Below are positions 26,814-35,605 of a stretch of 64,000 nucleotides of DNA, in pieces. Position 1 is the first letter of the stretch. Each line of letters starts with the position of its first letter. This DNA comes from Clostridium_AD sp050717635 (GTDB taxonomy: Bacteria; Bacillota; Clostridia; Clostridiales; Clostridiaceae), in contig NZ_JBOITO010000010.1 of assembly GCF_050717635.1 (NCBI RefSeq), positions 124,001 to 188,000 on the forward strand, read 5' to 3'. A program made the position numbers and the translations under genes. The notes under the pieces were generated by a model that saw only the letters and a program-made list of their open reading frames with translations, did not search any database and had not been told where the DNA came from.

Positions 26814-27505
26814 ATTAATTCTCCAGCCTCCATATTATATATTTTGTCGCAAAGTCCTTCCATAAAATCAATATCATGAAAAATTCCAAGCATTGTCGTT
26901 CCCTCACCTTTAAGCTGCTGTATTAATACTCTTACTTTCGCTTTTGATTCGTCATCAAGACTTGCTGTAGGCTCATCTAAAAGTAGAAGTCTTGGACGCT
27001 TTACCATTGCTTTTGCAATATTTAGTCGCAACTTTTCTCCACCAGAAAATGTATTTGGATAACTATCCCAAAGGTCCCGTCCCAATTCAAAATGTAAGAG
27101 CATTTTCTCAGCCTGGGTGGATGCATACTCAAAGTCAAAACCCATTTCTAGTACAGCTCGTTCTACTATCTGTTTCGCTGTGGTTCTTGGCATTACATTT
27201 AAAAACTGAGATACGTATCCTATTTCATATTTTCTAAGATTTATGATTTGCCTTTCAGAAGCCTTTGAAATATTTATTAGACCAAATTTCTTTGAGCTAT
27301 ATAAAATCTGACCACCCTCTGGTAAATAAGTTCTATAAATACACTTTAATATAGTAGATTTACCACTACCACTTCTTCCGGTTATACCTATGAATTCGCC
27401 TTCTTTTAAATCTATATTAATACCCTCACATGACTTTATGTGCTTATCTAAATTATGGAGAGTAAATGATTTACTCAAACTTTCAATTTTTAATAAATAA
27501 CTCAT
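26810..27505 (-). CDS. phnL: C-P lyase complex ATPase-like protein PhnL
   Basis: This ABC-type ATPase of about 231 residues has Walker A GRSGSGKST, signature FSGGEKLRLNIA and Walker B LLLLDEPTASLDD. PhnL, with PhnI, takes part in the first step, in which the phosphonate replaces the adenine of ATP. The ATG at 27505 behind AAGAGATGAT is preferred to one at 27523. The gene overlaps the PHP gene at its end. Confidence 0.92.
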   Translation of the reverse strand: MSYLLKIESLSKSFTLHNLDKHIKSCEGINIDLKEGEFIGITGRSGSGKSTILKCIYRTYLPEGGQILYSSKKFGLINISKASERQIINLRKYEIGYVSQFLNVMPRTTAKQIVERAVLEMGFDFEYASTQAEKMLLHFELGRDLWDSYPNTFSGGEKLRLNIAKAMVKRPRLLLLDEPTASLDDESKAKVRVLIQQLKGEGTTMLGIFHDIDFMEGLCDKIYNMEAGELI

Positions 27506-27509
27506 AATA

Positions 27510-28139
27510 TCATCTCTTTTCATAATTTTTTAATACAAAGCTATCAATATCAAGTAGAAAATCCTTAAAATTCTCTTTTATTTTCGCATACGACCAGTCC
27601 CACCATTTTATTTGTTCAAGCTTAAAAATAACATCCTCACTAAATCTTTTTCTAATAAGTTTTGATGGCACACCAGCTACAATGGTATAAGGTGCTACAT
27701 CTTTAGTTACAACAGCTCCACTACCTACTATTGCTCCATTGCCTATAGTAACACCAGGCATTATTATAGCTCCATGACCTATCCAAGTATCATGACCTAT
27801 ATATGTTTTTCTACTGGATCTACTTTTAAAAAATTCAGTATCCTCACTATCACAAAATCCATACATATCACTTCTGTAGGTAAAATGATGTAGGGTTGGT
27901 CTATCAATAGGATGGTCTGTAGGACCTATTCTAACCATTGCTGCTATATTAGAAAATTTACCTATTTCTGCATTTTGAACAAAACAAAATTGGCCAGTAT
28001 AAGAATAATCATCAAGTGTTACATTTTCGAAAAAATTGAAAATCCCCACCTCAGTGTATTTTCCTAGTTTTGTATTCGCAAGTTCACAATTTTCATGAAC
28101 TATTGGCTCCTCTGTAAGCAATTTATTTTCCATAATCAT
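27510..28139 (-). CDS. Hexapeptide-repeat transferase of phosphonate locus
   Basis: This 209-residue left-handed beta-helix acyltransferase has repeated [LIV]-G-x4 hexapeptides, for example YIGHDTWIGHGAIIMPGVTI, followed by GSGAVVTKDVAPYTIVAGVP. Such proteins are recurrent in C-P lyase operons (the phn-specific hexapeptide family). They probably acetylate a substrate, possibly aminoalkylphosphonates, in the way PhnO does by a different fold. The start overlaps the phnM stop in GTATGA. An ATG two codons later is also possible. Confidence 0.85.
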   Translation of the reverse strand: MIMENKLLTEEPIVHENCELANTKLGKYTEVGIFNFFENVTLDDYSYTGQFCFVQNAEIGKFSNIAAMVRIGPTDHPIDRPTLHHFTYRSDMYGFCDSEDTEFFKSRSSRKTYIGHDTWIGHGAIIMPGVTIGNGAIVGSGAVVTKDVAPYTIVAGVPSKLIRKRFSEDVIFKLEQIKWWDWSYAKIKENFKDFLLDIDSFVLKNYEKR

Positions 28140-29314
28140 ACCCTGTAATCTATTTTTGATACTAATTTTCCATCAACGAAAACCGAAGTTATAACTGGAA
28201 AATCAACATCAATTTTCTGTATTATGATGATATCTGCTTTCTTACCCTCTTCTATTGATCCAATGTCTCTGTCCATATTCACAGCTCTTGCAGGATTTAT
28301 AGTAACCAGGTTAAACATGCGATTTAGATCCTCATTATATTTTTCATGAAGTATAAATATAGCGTGGAGCATTGCTGCTGGATAGTAGTCACTGCACAAA
28401 ATATCAATAGTATCATTTGCTATAGCCTCCGCTGCGGACAAATTACCTGTATGAGATCCCCCTAGTAGTATATTTGGAGCTCCTGCAATAGTAAATAATC
28501 CTCTTTCCTTAGCTTTTCTTGCAACATCAAGTGTTATTGGAAATTCGCTTATGGTAGCGCCAAGGCTTTGTATAAATTCTAGTTTTTCATCGCTATCATC
28601 ATCGTGAGATGCTATTGGAATGTGTTTTTCTTTTGCAAGGTCTGCTAATTCCTTAAGCATGCATGCGGTAAGTTTTTCTTTAGTATCATGATATTCCATT
28701 ACTGAGTCTAACTCACAATCAGTAAAATCCTTGTATCCCCTAATTGTTTTTTTATAAATTTCTACATTTCTGTATTGTCCTTGCCCTGGAGTATGATCCA
28801 TAAAAGAAATTAAATGCACTTTATCTTGGGCTATATATTTTTTCAAACTTTCTACAGCGGAGGTATTATCTATTTCAAGCCTCGCATGAAAGCGATGACG
28901 TATTAAATGTTTTTTGTCATGCGTGTTTTGGATTACCTCTGCAAACTTATTTACATTTTCTATGCAGCGAATCTGTTTGTGTGAAAATTCATCAGTTTTC
29001 CATAATGATAAAGAATGAAACATAGTTGTAATACCGTTATTCACAAGTATTTTTTCTGTTTCCCTTAGGCTAAGATTAAAGTCAATCAAAGTTGAAGGTC
29101 TTGGTGACGCCATGCTCTCAATATAATCTGAATGTATATCTACAAAACCAGGAGCAACAAAGCCTCCTCTAGCATCAACTATTTCCTCAAATTTACTTTT
29201 TACTATTTCTCCCTGTGGAGCAATTTTAACAATTAAATCATCTTTTATTAATAAATCGTATCCATGTAATATTTCATTTTCAGTTACAATCCTACCATTA
29301 GTTATTAAATACAT
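28136..29314 (-). CDS. phnM: Ribose 1-methylphosphonate 5-triphosphate diphosphatase PhnM
   Basis: This amidohydrolase-superfamily enzyme of about 392 residues removes pyrophosphate from alpha-D-ribose 1-methylphosphonate 5-triphosphate. The metal-site motifs are present: FVDIHSDYIESM, SFMDHTPGQGQ, IASHDDDS and LCSDYYPAAML. The start at 29314 follows GGAGGGTTTAAG. The longer frame to 29332 overlaps that site. It lies 19 bp after phnK. Confidence 0.95.
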   Translation of the reverse strand: MYLITNGRIVTENEILHGYDLLIKDDLIVKIAPQGEIVKSKFEEIVDARGGFVAPGFVDIHSDYIESMASPRPSTLIDFNLSLRETEKILVNNGITTMFHSLSLWKTDEFSHKQIRCIENVNKFAEVIQNTHDKKHLIRHRFHARLEIDNTSAVESLKKYIAQDKVHLISFMDHTPGQGQYRNVEIYKKTIRGYKDFTDCELDSVMEYHDTKEKLTACMLKELADLAKEKHIPIASHDDDSDEKLEFIQSLGATISEFPITLDVARKAKERGLFTIAGAPNILLGGSHTGNLSAAEAIANDTIDILCSDYYPAAMLHAIFILHEKYNEDLNRMFNLVTINPARAVNMDRDIGSIEEGKKADIIIIQKIDVDFPVITSVFVDGKLVSKIDYRV

Positions 29315-29333
29315 CTTAAACCCTCCTAACAAT

Positions 29334-30179
29334 TTATAGCATTGAATATACTAGCTGTTGAGTATAAGCATTTTGTGGATCCTCCAGTATTTGATCCGTA
29401 AGTCCCTGTTCAACTATTTTTCCATCTAACATTACAATGGTTCTATCAGCTAGCATTCGTATAACTGAAAGGTCATGAGACACAACAATCATACTTATGC
29501 CTAGCTCCCTTTGGATTATTTTTATTAAATCCAGTACATTTGCCTGTACAGACAGATCAAGTCCTGTAGTTACCTCATCTAAAAGTAGTATTGGGGGGTT
29601 GTTAGATAAAGCTTTAGCAATTTGTACTCTTTGCTGCATTCCACCGGAAAAATTTACTGGTGCTTCCTTCATTCTAAAAAGAGGTATGTTTACATGTTCT
29701 AGAAGTTCACTGCCTCGTCTCTCCATGTATCCCACATTCTTATAACCTGCCGCTATAAGCTTTTCTGCAATATTTCCTATAGAAGAAAAATTCATCTTAA
29801 GACCATCTATTGGGTTTTGATATACTTTTCCTAGGACATTATTTCTTATATATCTCTTTTGTTGTGATGACTCATCAAAGATGTTTGAATCACCGCTTTT
29901 ATAACTGCTTATATACGCTTCCCCCTTAGACACCTGCGTGTCAAAATACAAACATCCCATCATAGTAGATTTACCACTGCCACTTTCACCAACTACTCCA
30001 AGAATTTCACCCTTATATAGGTCAAAAGAAATATCCCTGCAAGCATACACTGTTCCACACTGCTTGCAATAGTTGTCCTTTGGGGAATCTATATCCCCAC
30101 CTTTGCAGCTAATACATCCTTCTCCAAACTGCTTGTTTAATTTTCTTACGGAAATTATTGGTTTTTCAAAGTCTTCCAT
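29334..30179 (-). CDS. phnK: C-P lyase complex ATPase PhnK
   Basis: This 281-residue ABC ATPase binds the PhnGHIJ core. It has Walker A GESGSGKST, the Q-loop KVYQNPIDGLKMNFS, signature FSGGMQQRVQIA and Walker B ILLLDEVTTGLD. An N-terminal insert holds paired cysteines (GCISCKGG and YCKQCGTV), a possible zinc ribbon known from many PhnK proteins outside enterobacteria. It directly follows phnJ. Confidence 0.95.
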   Translation of the reverse strand: MEDFEKPIISVRKLNKQFGEGCISCKGGDIDSPKDNYCKQCGTVYACRDISFDLYKGEILGVVGESGSGKSTMMGCLYFDTQVSKGEAYISSYKSGDSNIFDESSQQKRYIRNNVLGKVYQNPIDGLKMNFSSIGNIAEKLIAAGYKNVGYMERRGSELLEHVNIPLFRMKEAPVNFSGGMQQRVQIAKALSNNPPILLLDEVTTGLDLSVQANVLDLIKIIQRELGISMIVVSHDLSVIRMLADRTIVMLDGKIVEQGLTDQILEDPQNAYTQQLVYSML

Positions 30180-31040
30180 TTATAAATCACCACCTAAATT
30201 ATCTGCTCTAATATTTAATTTTCCCAAACAATAGCTTGTATCATTACACTGAAATGAGGCTTCCCCGGTATTATCATCAATTATTTCATCCATATAAACT
30301 CCTGAACTTCCACATAATCTGCACTTTTTACTATGAACATCTTCAACTTCAAAAGGATAATCCTCAAAGGCAAGAGATTTAACACTTGTATAAGGTGGAA
30401 CAGCATAAACCTTCTTTTCCCTTCCAGCTCCTAGTAATATTAATGCCTTTGAGTAATTCATTTTAGGATTATCAAAACGAGGTATTGGACTTGGTGCCAT
30501 AACGTATCTATCATGAACAAGCACAGGATGATCTGCTCCAGTTGATACTTTTCCAAATTTAACTATTTGTTCGAAAAGCATAAGCCAGGCACCACTATAT
30601 TCATTTTCAGCATGAAGCTTTTTTGTAACATATTCACTGGGCTCAACAACTCTTAGCGGCTCAGGTAGCGGCACCTGTAGTACTAGTATTTGATTTTCTT
30701 CTAGTGGAATTTCGGGTATTCTATGTCTTGACTGAATTAGACTGGCATCTCTCGTCATATCGGTAGTCTTAACCCCTGTAGTCTTATTAATAAGCTTTTT
30801 AATATTTACTGCGTTTACTGATTCATCTGATCCTTGGTCTATTACTTTTAGAATGTCTTCCACACCAATTAGAGATAATGTAAGCTGTAATCCGCCTGTT
30901 CCCCAGCCTCTTCCTATAGGCATTTCCCTTGATGCAAAAGGCACTTGATATCCAGGTATTGAAACTGCTTTTAATGTAGCTCTTCTTATTTCTCTTTTTG
31001 AACCCTCATCAAAGAATGCAAAGTTATACTTTATTTTCAT
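30180..31040 (-). CDS. phnJ: C-P lyase PhnJ, radical SAM
   Basis: This is the catalytic C-P lyase subunit, 286 residues. It uses a 4Fe-4S cluster and SAM to cleave the carbon-phosphorus bond of ribose 1-phosphonate 5-phosphate, giving the cyclic phosphate and an alkane. The four conserved cysteines occur as C-x2-C-x21-C-x5-C in KKCRLCGSS through NDTSYCLG near the C-terminus. The glycine-rich IGRGWGTGGLQ is near residue 44. The start MKIKYNFAFFDE overlaps the end of phnI and follows GGGGGGA. Confidence 0.97.
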   Translation of the reverse strand: MKIKYNFAFFDEGSKREIRRATLKAVSIPGYQVPFASREMPIGRGWGTGGLQLTLSLIGVEDILKVIDQGSDESVNAVNIKKLINKTTGVKTTDMTRDASLIQSRHRIPEIPLEENQILVLQVPLPEPLRVVEPSEYVTKKLHAENEYSGAWLMLFEQIVKFGKVSTGADHPVLVHDRYVMAPSPIPRFDNPKMNYSKALILLGAGREKKVYAVPPYTSVKSLAFEDYPFEVEDVHSKKCRLCGSSGVYMDEIIDDNTGEASFQCNDTSYCLGKLNIRADNLGGDL

Positions 31041-32145
31041 TTCCAGTCCCCCCTGTGCGTATTTTTCTAACACTATCAAGTTTAGACTGAAAGGTTACAT
31101 AGTGAGGAAGTTTAAGATGAGATATAAAGCCAGCAGACTCTACTGAATCTATATGCAGTAGTACAAATTCTTCATCTTGGGTAGGATATTTCTTATCTTT
31201 AGCCTCCAGGCATTGCTCTAATATGCTCATTGCAATTGCCTTTGTTTCATTCTGCCCGTAACAAATTCCATAGCCTATGTCAAACTTTATCTCTTTAATG
31301 CCTACTTTCTTTTCAACAGTTCTAGGCATAAAGGTCTCCACTTCTGTAATTTTTATATCTCCAATGTAATATTCGTCTTCTTCATCTTTGGAATTATTTA
31401 GTGGACTGGTAATGTACAGTGGAATCATTCCAATTCTAAGTTCTCCTACAGTTGGGTGAAGCGCCCCGTAAGCTCTTAGAGCAGCATATCCAAGTGAAGT
31501 AATAGTTCCTGTCTGACCTCTAGTGAGTATCTGCATTCGCTCACTTCTAGTTGTAGGAAACTCTATACTCTTTTTTGTTATATCCATGGGCTGAACATCA
31601 TTATTTTCATAATTTTCGATAAGCCCCTCTTTTCTTAGATAATCTAAGACCTTAGGTAAATTCGTTAAATCTGTTTCATCTTGATTTGAAACTACTTCAT
31701 TTTCAAAATTATTTAACCAGTTTAAGACATCTTCACTTGTTTCATCTATTAAATCAAAATCAATAAGTCTATGTGTATAATCATAACTTGATCCTAATAT
31801 CTGTCCTCCTGGTACATCTTTAAAACTAGCAGAAATTCTTCTCTCAACAAACATATTTTTAGTATCCACTACTTTTGTATAATGCTTTCTTGGTAATGTA
31901 GATCTATATGCTCTAAGTAAAAATACAGCTTCCTCCACATTTCCTTCTGACTGTTTTATTGCAATGGATGCAAGCTCCTTTGAATAAATACTGCTTTCAG
32001 ACATTACTTGATCAATAAGGCCCCTAAGCCCTCCATTTATATCTTCAATTTTAAGTACTGTTTTTTCCTTTAATCTTTCATACTTAAGTCTTCTTATAGA
32101 TTCTTCAATGGCTGCACTTCCACCCTTTACTGCTACATATCCCAT
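31024..32145 (-). CDS. phnI: C-P lyase core subunit PhnI
   Basis: This PhnI protein of about 373 residues exchanges the adenine of ATP for phosphonate within the PhnGHIJ complex. The start MGYVAVKGG is the family's conserved N-terminus, and the ATG at 32145 follows GCAGGTGG. The longer frame to 32190 is not needed. Family features include SIRRLKYERL, GGQILGSSYDYTHRLIDF and SAGFISHLKLPHYVTFQSKL. It overlaps phnJ by 17 bp. Confidence 0.96.
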   Translation of the reverse strand: MGYVAVKGGSAAIEESIRRLKYERLKEKTVLKIEDINGGLRGLIDQVMSESSIYSKELASIAIKQSEGNVEEAVFLLRAYRSTLPRKHYTKVVDTKNMFVERRISASFKDVPGGQILGSSYDYTHRLIDFDLIDETSEDVLNWLNNFENEVVSNQDETDLTNLPKVLDYLRKEGLIENYENNDVQPMDITKKSIEFPTTRSERMQILTRGQTGTITSLGYAALRAYGALHPTVGELRIGMIPLYITSPLNNSKDEEDEYYIGDIKITEVETFMPRTVEKKVGIKEIKFDIGYGICYGQNETKAIAMSILEQCLEAKDKKYPTQDEEFVLLHIDSVESAGFISHLKLPHYVTFQSKLDSVRKIRTGGTGNENKV

Positions 32146-32147
32146 GT

Positions 32148-32741
32148 TTACACCACCTGCTTTGAAACTTGAGTCGTTCTTGGTAGACACATTATATTTG
32201 ATGAACTATCTGTAAAAATAAAATCTATACCAATGGGATATTCAACATTAATCTTATCCCTCTCCTGGATCCAACTCGCCTTAGTCTGTATTTTTACGTA
32301 GTTAGTATGTTCTATGCCCGGACCAATAAGCGCAAGTTCTTGCTCATTTGATAATCCATCTGTTTCAAAAATAATAATTGCAGACTTGTGAGGATTGACC
32401 AAATCACCTGTTTTTGCATTTCTAAAAGCCCCTTCAACCACTTCAGGTGATGCATCTCTTAAAATAAATATGAAATCAGCATCTTTTGTCCCTGCTGAGT
32501 TTGAAAATGTCATTTGATTAACAACATTTATTACCTCTTCCTCTTTATCTGTAATGATTTTGTAACTTACTTCTCCATCTAATAGCATTAGCATTAATAC
32601 CATGGTAGATTTATAAAAGTTTACATCAATATCTATTTTTTCGCTTTCTTCTTTGATGTTCTCTATTATTCCCGGCCGTGCCATGCAATTTAAGGTTTTT
32701 CTATATGATGATTGTATATCATGAACTAAATCCAGTTTCAT
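32148..32741 (-). CDS. phnH: C-P lyase core subunit PhnH
   Basis: This PhnH subunit of about 197 residues belongs to the C-P lyase core complex. The family-typical N-terminus LVHDIQSSYRKTLNCMARPG and the later LIGPGIEHTN and GIDFIFTD are present. The ATG at 32741 follows GGAGATGAG. A start at 32756 would overlap the phnG stop directly. It ends just before phnI. Confidence 0.94.
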   Translation of the reverse strand: MKLDLVHDIQSSYRKTLNCMARPGIIENIKEESEKIDIDVNFYKSTMVLMLMLLDGEVSYKIITDKEEEVINVVNQMTFSNSAGTKDADFIFILRDASPEVVEGAFRNAKTGDLVNPHKSAIIIFETDGLSNEQELALIGPGIEHTNYVKIQTKASWIQERDKINVEYPIGIDFIFTDSSSNIMCLPRTTQVSKQVV

Positions 32742-32755
32742 TTTCTCATCTCCCA

Positions 32756-33178
32756 TTACACATCCATAGTGTCAAAATTTACTTTTGTCTTGAGTATCTT
32801 TGACTGTTTACACGATATTTCCTCATTTATCTTTATTTCTTCTTCTCTTAATATCTCTTCGAAAGCTTTAGTTTCCGGCAGTTTTGCAATATATGCAGCA
32901 TCTATCACTGCTAGCCAATAGGAAAGCTCAGGTTTGTTATCATTTACTATTCCAATTCCAATTTTATCTAAAATCTGAACCTTTGCTTCTGTAGCCAATA
33001 CTTCACCTAGATAAAACAGCGACCTTTGTGCAGTTTCTCTCATTTTAACCATCACAAGGCAATACTCCGGATCCTGAATAACCTTAACTTTATAGTTTCT
33101 TTCTATTTCTAAAGCTAGTTTTTCCGCAATTGTAGGGTTTCCTTTAATTAATATCTCTGTTCTTTTTCGCCTTTTCAA
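32756..33178 (-). CDS. phnG: C-P lyase core subunit PhnG
   Basis: This 140-residue small core subunit of the PhnGHIJ complex contains the conserved MVKMRETAQRSLFYLGEVLATEA, characteristic of PhnG. Translation starts at a TTG behind GGGGTGAT. It is the first gene of the C-P lyase operon, separated from phnF by a terminator and a promoter region with PhoP-like boxes. Confidence 0.95.
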   Translation of the reverse strand: MKRRKRTEILIKGNPTIAEKLALEIERNYKVKVIQDPEYCLVMVKMRETAQRSLFYLGEVLATEAKVQILDKIGIGIVNDNKPELSYWLAVIDAAYIAKLPETKAFEEILREEEIKINEEISCKQSKILKTKVNFDTMDV

Positions 33179-33256
33179 GTAATCACCCCTATTTATTTTT
33201 CTTTAAATACTTATAATTTTATTATATCTTGTTGCCAAGCTAATCGTCATTAAGCC

Positions 33257-33284
33257 TGTGTAAACAATGTTATGTCTTTGTTAC
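33257..33284 (-). promoter_or_regulatory. Putative PhoP boxes of phnG operon
   Basis: Minus-strand hexamers GTAACA, ATAACA and TACACA start at 33284, 33273 and 33262, 11 bp apart. They lie upstream of phnG and after the phnF terminator. The match is weaker than in the pst array. Confidence 0.6.
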
Positions 33285-33300
33285 ACTGATAAATTAAACG

Positions 33301-33336
33301 TAAAAAGACCGCTGTTTTTTTAAACAACGGTCTTTT
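33301..33336 (-). terminator. Terminator of phnF
   Basis: Arms AAAAAGACCGTTGTTT and its near complement form a GC-containing hairpin ending in TTTTT on both strands. It follows the phnF stop codon directly and insulates the phnG promoter. Confidence 0.85.
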
Positions 33337-34046
33337 TATATTAAATTATATTTAAAACGGTCCCCTCTGTATGATATTTTTGAATACTCTAACACCACTT
33401 TAGAGTATTCATCAATGCAATCAGTCTCTAGTATTATAAGTGGTATGAGTTTAGAACATTCTAAGTGCTTTCGCTCTTCAATTGAGGCTATTGAAACGCT
33501 TAACACACTTATAGATGATTTAAAGCTGTTATAACCATGTTGCCCATAATATTCAAACATAGATACTATGTGTTTTCCACATTTATCAATGTCATTAAAT
33601 ACTGATTTAGCTACAAAAGACGTATGAATAGCAACTGGTTCTCCCTCAACGATTCTGAGTCTAGCTATTTTAAATACGTCCGCGTCTACAGTCACACCTA
33701 ATCTATTGTAAATTTTCTCATCATAATTAATTTGCTCAAAAATTATATTCTTTGTGATGAGCTCATAGCCTTTAGCTTTCATTTTTTCACTGAAACTTTC
33801 CTTTCCAAAAAGAACCAGCTCTATTTCATAATATCTAGGTTTAAGATATCTGCCTTTACCTCTTTTTGTATATATATACCCAAGTTCTTCTAGCTGCTCA
33901 TATACCTTCCTTGCTACAATTCTTGGAACATGATTTATATCTGCAATTTCATTTTCAGAGGGCAACTTATCATTTACCTTATACTTACCCTCACTTATAT
34001 CTTGCATTAATTCATCAAAAATATCAGTTTCAATATCATTTTTCAA
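33336..34046 (-). CDS. phnF: GntR-family regulator PhnF
   Basis: This 236-residue GntR/HutC-type regulator has an N-terminal winged helix (residues about 1-70, with LPSENEIADINHVPRIVARKVYEQLEELGYI) and a C-terminal UTRA effector domain. Next to C-P lyase genes such a protein is PhnF, which in other bacteria represses phosphonate uptake genes. Its own terminator separates it from phnG, so it is a separate transcript. Confidence 0.85.
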   Translation of the reverse strand: MKNDIETDIFDELMQDISEGKYKVNDKLPSENEIADINHVPRIVARKVYEQLEELGYIYTKRGKGRYLKPRYYEIELVLFGKESFSEKMKAKGYELITKNIIFEQINYDEKIYNRLGVTVDADVFKIARLRIVEGEPVAIHTSFVAKSVFNDIDKCGKHIVSMFEYYGQHGYNSFKSSISVLSVSIASIEERKHLECSKLIPLIILETDCIDEYSKVVLEYSKISYRGDRFKYNLI

Positions 34047-34104
34047 TGGTTACCTCCTAAATAAATGTTTTTTATAAAAAAAAACACATTTTACTTTATA
34101 AAAA

Positions 34105-34638
34105 TTATAATTTTTCTGCATTTTTATAAATAATATCAATTTCATCCTTCGAAACAAAGGCTGATAATAAAAAGGCAATTATCAGTATCCCAGGAATATC
34201 AATTAACAGCCTAGTTATTGCAAATCTACTTCCAAGGGATGATATTTCAAATAATAACATTGGAATTTTAGTAGTAGACCAAGCTCCTATAAAAATTATA
34301 ATATTACTAAATTTAACTCCTTTTTTCATGAATACTGCTGCTACAGGGAATGCACCATAAAGTGGACCTGCTGCTGCTGAGCCTATAATTAATGCAAGTA
34401 TTATTCCTTTAAAACCTGAATTTTCGCCCATGTATTTCATCATCATTTCTCTTGGGACCCATATATCAAGAAGTCCAAGTAGTATAAAAACAGGTGGTAT
34501 AACTAGTGCCATTTCTTTAAAACTATATGCTGCAATACTAAAAGATTTCATTCCTAAACTATAATTAAATATTGATAGAATTCCTACTGCTATTATCATT
34601 GCTATAAAGTATCTATATCTTTTTAATAATTTTTTCAT
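34105..34638 (-). CDS. ArsP/DUF318-type half permease (second)
   Basis: This 177-residue membrane protein has about five hydrophobic segments and resembles one half of the predicted permease family PF03773 (ArsP-like). It has the repeated motif MGENSGFKGIILALIIGSAAAGPLYGAFPVA. It follows the first half by 5 bp and the two probably form one transporter. ArsP relatives export trivalent organoarsenicals, but the substrate here is unknown. It precedes phnF on the same strand with no obvious link. Confidence 0.7.
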   Translation of the reverse strand: MKKLLKRYRYFIAMIIAVGILSIFNYSLGMKSFSIAAYSFKEMALVIPPVFILLGLLDIWVPREMMMKYMGENSGFKGIILALIIGSAAAGPLYGAFPVAAVFMKKGVKFSNIIIFIGAWSTTKIPMLLFEISSLGSRFAITRLLIDIPGILIIAFLLSAFVSKDEIDIIYKNAEKL

Positions 34639-34643
34639 AAGAA

Positions 34644-35120
34644 TTAAACCACCTTTCCAATGATAAATGCTACTAAAAATGAAAATATGAAAGCAAATAC
34701 GTTTCTAAGTAATGTTAACTTCTTGCCAAAATATTTTATTTCTATTGGCACAGTAACAATACCCACCATCATTAATGTTGAAATAAAAGCACCTATTTGC
34801 ATATATCCTGCTCCATTTTGAAGTAACATTGCAGCTGTAGGAAAAGCAACAAATCCTGGAATTAAAGTTATTGCTCCAACTACTGCTGCTATTATAATGC
34901 CAAAGAAACCTGAATTTTCTCCGATAACCTTTGATATTAACTCTGCGTTAAATACCGAAAGTAAAATTCCAACAAACATTATAACTGTTAAAAACTCTGG
35001 CAAAATATTCTCAAATGCTTTCCATGATTTTTTTAGTGCCATTTTCGTTTTTTTCTTATTCTTGAAATAAGAAAAACCTAGTAAGAAAATTGTTAATCCA
35101 TATAAAACTAAATTACTCAA
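34644..35120 (-). CDS. ArsP/DUF318-type half permease (first)
   Basis: This 158-residue membrane protein with four to five hydrophobic segments carries the same family motif as its partner (IGENSGFFGIIIAAVVGAITLIPGFVAFPTA). The proline-glycine turn and VAFPTAAMLL agree with the permease family PF03773. It is probably the N-terminal partner of a split transporter. Confidence 0.7.
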   Translation of the reverse strand: MSNLVLYGLTIFLLGFSYFKNKKKTKMALKKSWKAFENILPEFLTVIMFVGILLSVFNAELISKVIGENSGFFGIIIAAVVGAITLIPGFVAFPTAAMLLQNGAGYMQIGAFISTLMMVGIVTVPIEIKYFGKKLTLLRNVFAFIFSFLVAFIIGKVV

Positions 35121-35191
35121 TTAGGTCTAACCCCCTATTGTTTTTAATTAGTATAAAGTATTTTAAAAAAGTTTTCAACGTCTATTATATT

Positions 35192-35229
35192 AAAAATTGC
35201 CAGCTATCTGAAATAAAACAGCTGGCAAT
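35192..35229 (-). terminator. Terminator of the arsenic operon
   Basis: Perfect arms ATTGCCAGCT and AGCTGGCAAT surround a 14-base loop and are followed by TTTTTAATA on the minus strand. It lies after the arsA remnant. Confidence 0.8.
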
Positions 35230-35262
35230 TCAATTACTTATAATTTTACACTAATAAATCTT

Positions 35263-35492
35263 TTAACTTATCGCCTTTAATTTCATCAGCACTCCATAAT
35301 TAATAACCCACCATTTTGCAGCAATCTTTGCACGTTTCAAATCTTCTTCAAGACGCATTGCTTCGCATGCAGGTGTAGCTTCAGCAAGATTTACTGCTGT
35401 AGCGCAAGCTGTTGAAGTTTTACCTACACCGCCTTTACCTGTATAGAATAAATATTTTGTAAGTTTAATATTTTGCGGATTAAAAATTTCGT
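35263..35492 (-). pseudogene. arsA: Arsenite-pump ATPase ArsA, ends joined, middle lost
   Basis: The frame begins NPQNIKLTKYLFYTGKGG and continues VGKTSTACATAVNLA, which is the N-terminal P-loop of ArsA. It then passes without a break into EATPACEAMRLEEDLKRA and KWWVINYG, which lie near the end of ArsA. More than 450 residues between are missing, including the second ATPase half and the metalloid cysteines. The join keeps the reading frame. No start codon is present, because the deletion also joined it to the arsD remnant. Confidence 0.85.
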
Positions 35493-35597
35493 TAATTCTT
35501 CATTAGTTGGATATTTGCCCTTTAAAACTATTTCACCATCTAAAACATTAACAGGAAGCTCATCAACGCCTTTTTCATTTATAATCTCTCCAATCAT
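35424..35597 (-). pseudogene. arsD: Arsenic metallochaperone ArsD remnant
   Basis: The remnant keeps the C-terminal part of ArsD (EKGVDELPVNVLDGEIVLKG, then YPTNEELTK). The N-terminal part with the CC metalloid-binding pair is missing. It starts right after the acr3 stop codon and runs into the arsA remnant. ArsD normally passes arsenite to ArsA, so both partners have been lost while the pump gene stays whole. Confidence 0.75.
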
Positions 35598-35605
35598 ATT
35601 TATTA

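Noticed and set aside
34105..35120. Half permeases as part of the phn regulon
   Set aside because: No PhoP-like boxes lie upstream and the family is linked to metalloids. Adjacency to phnF alone is not enough.
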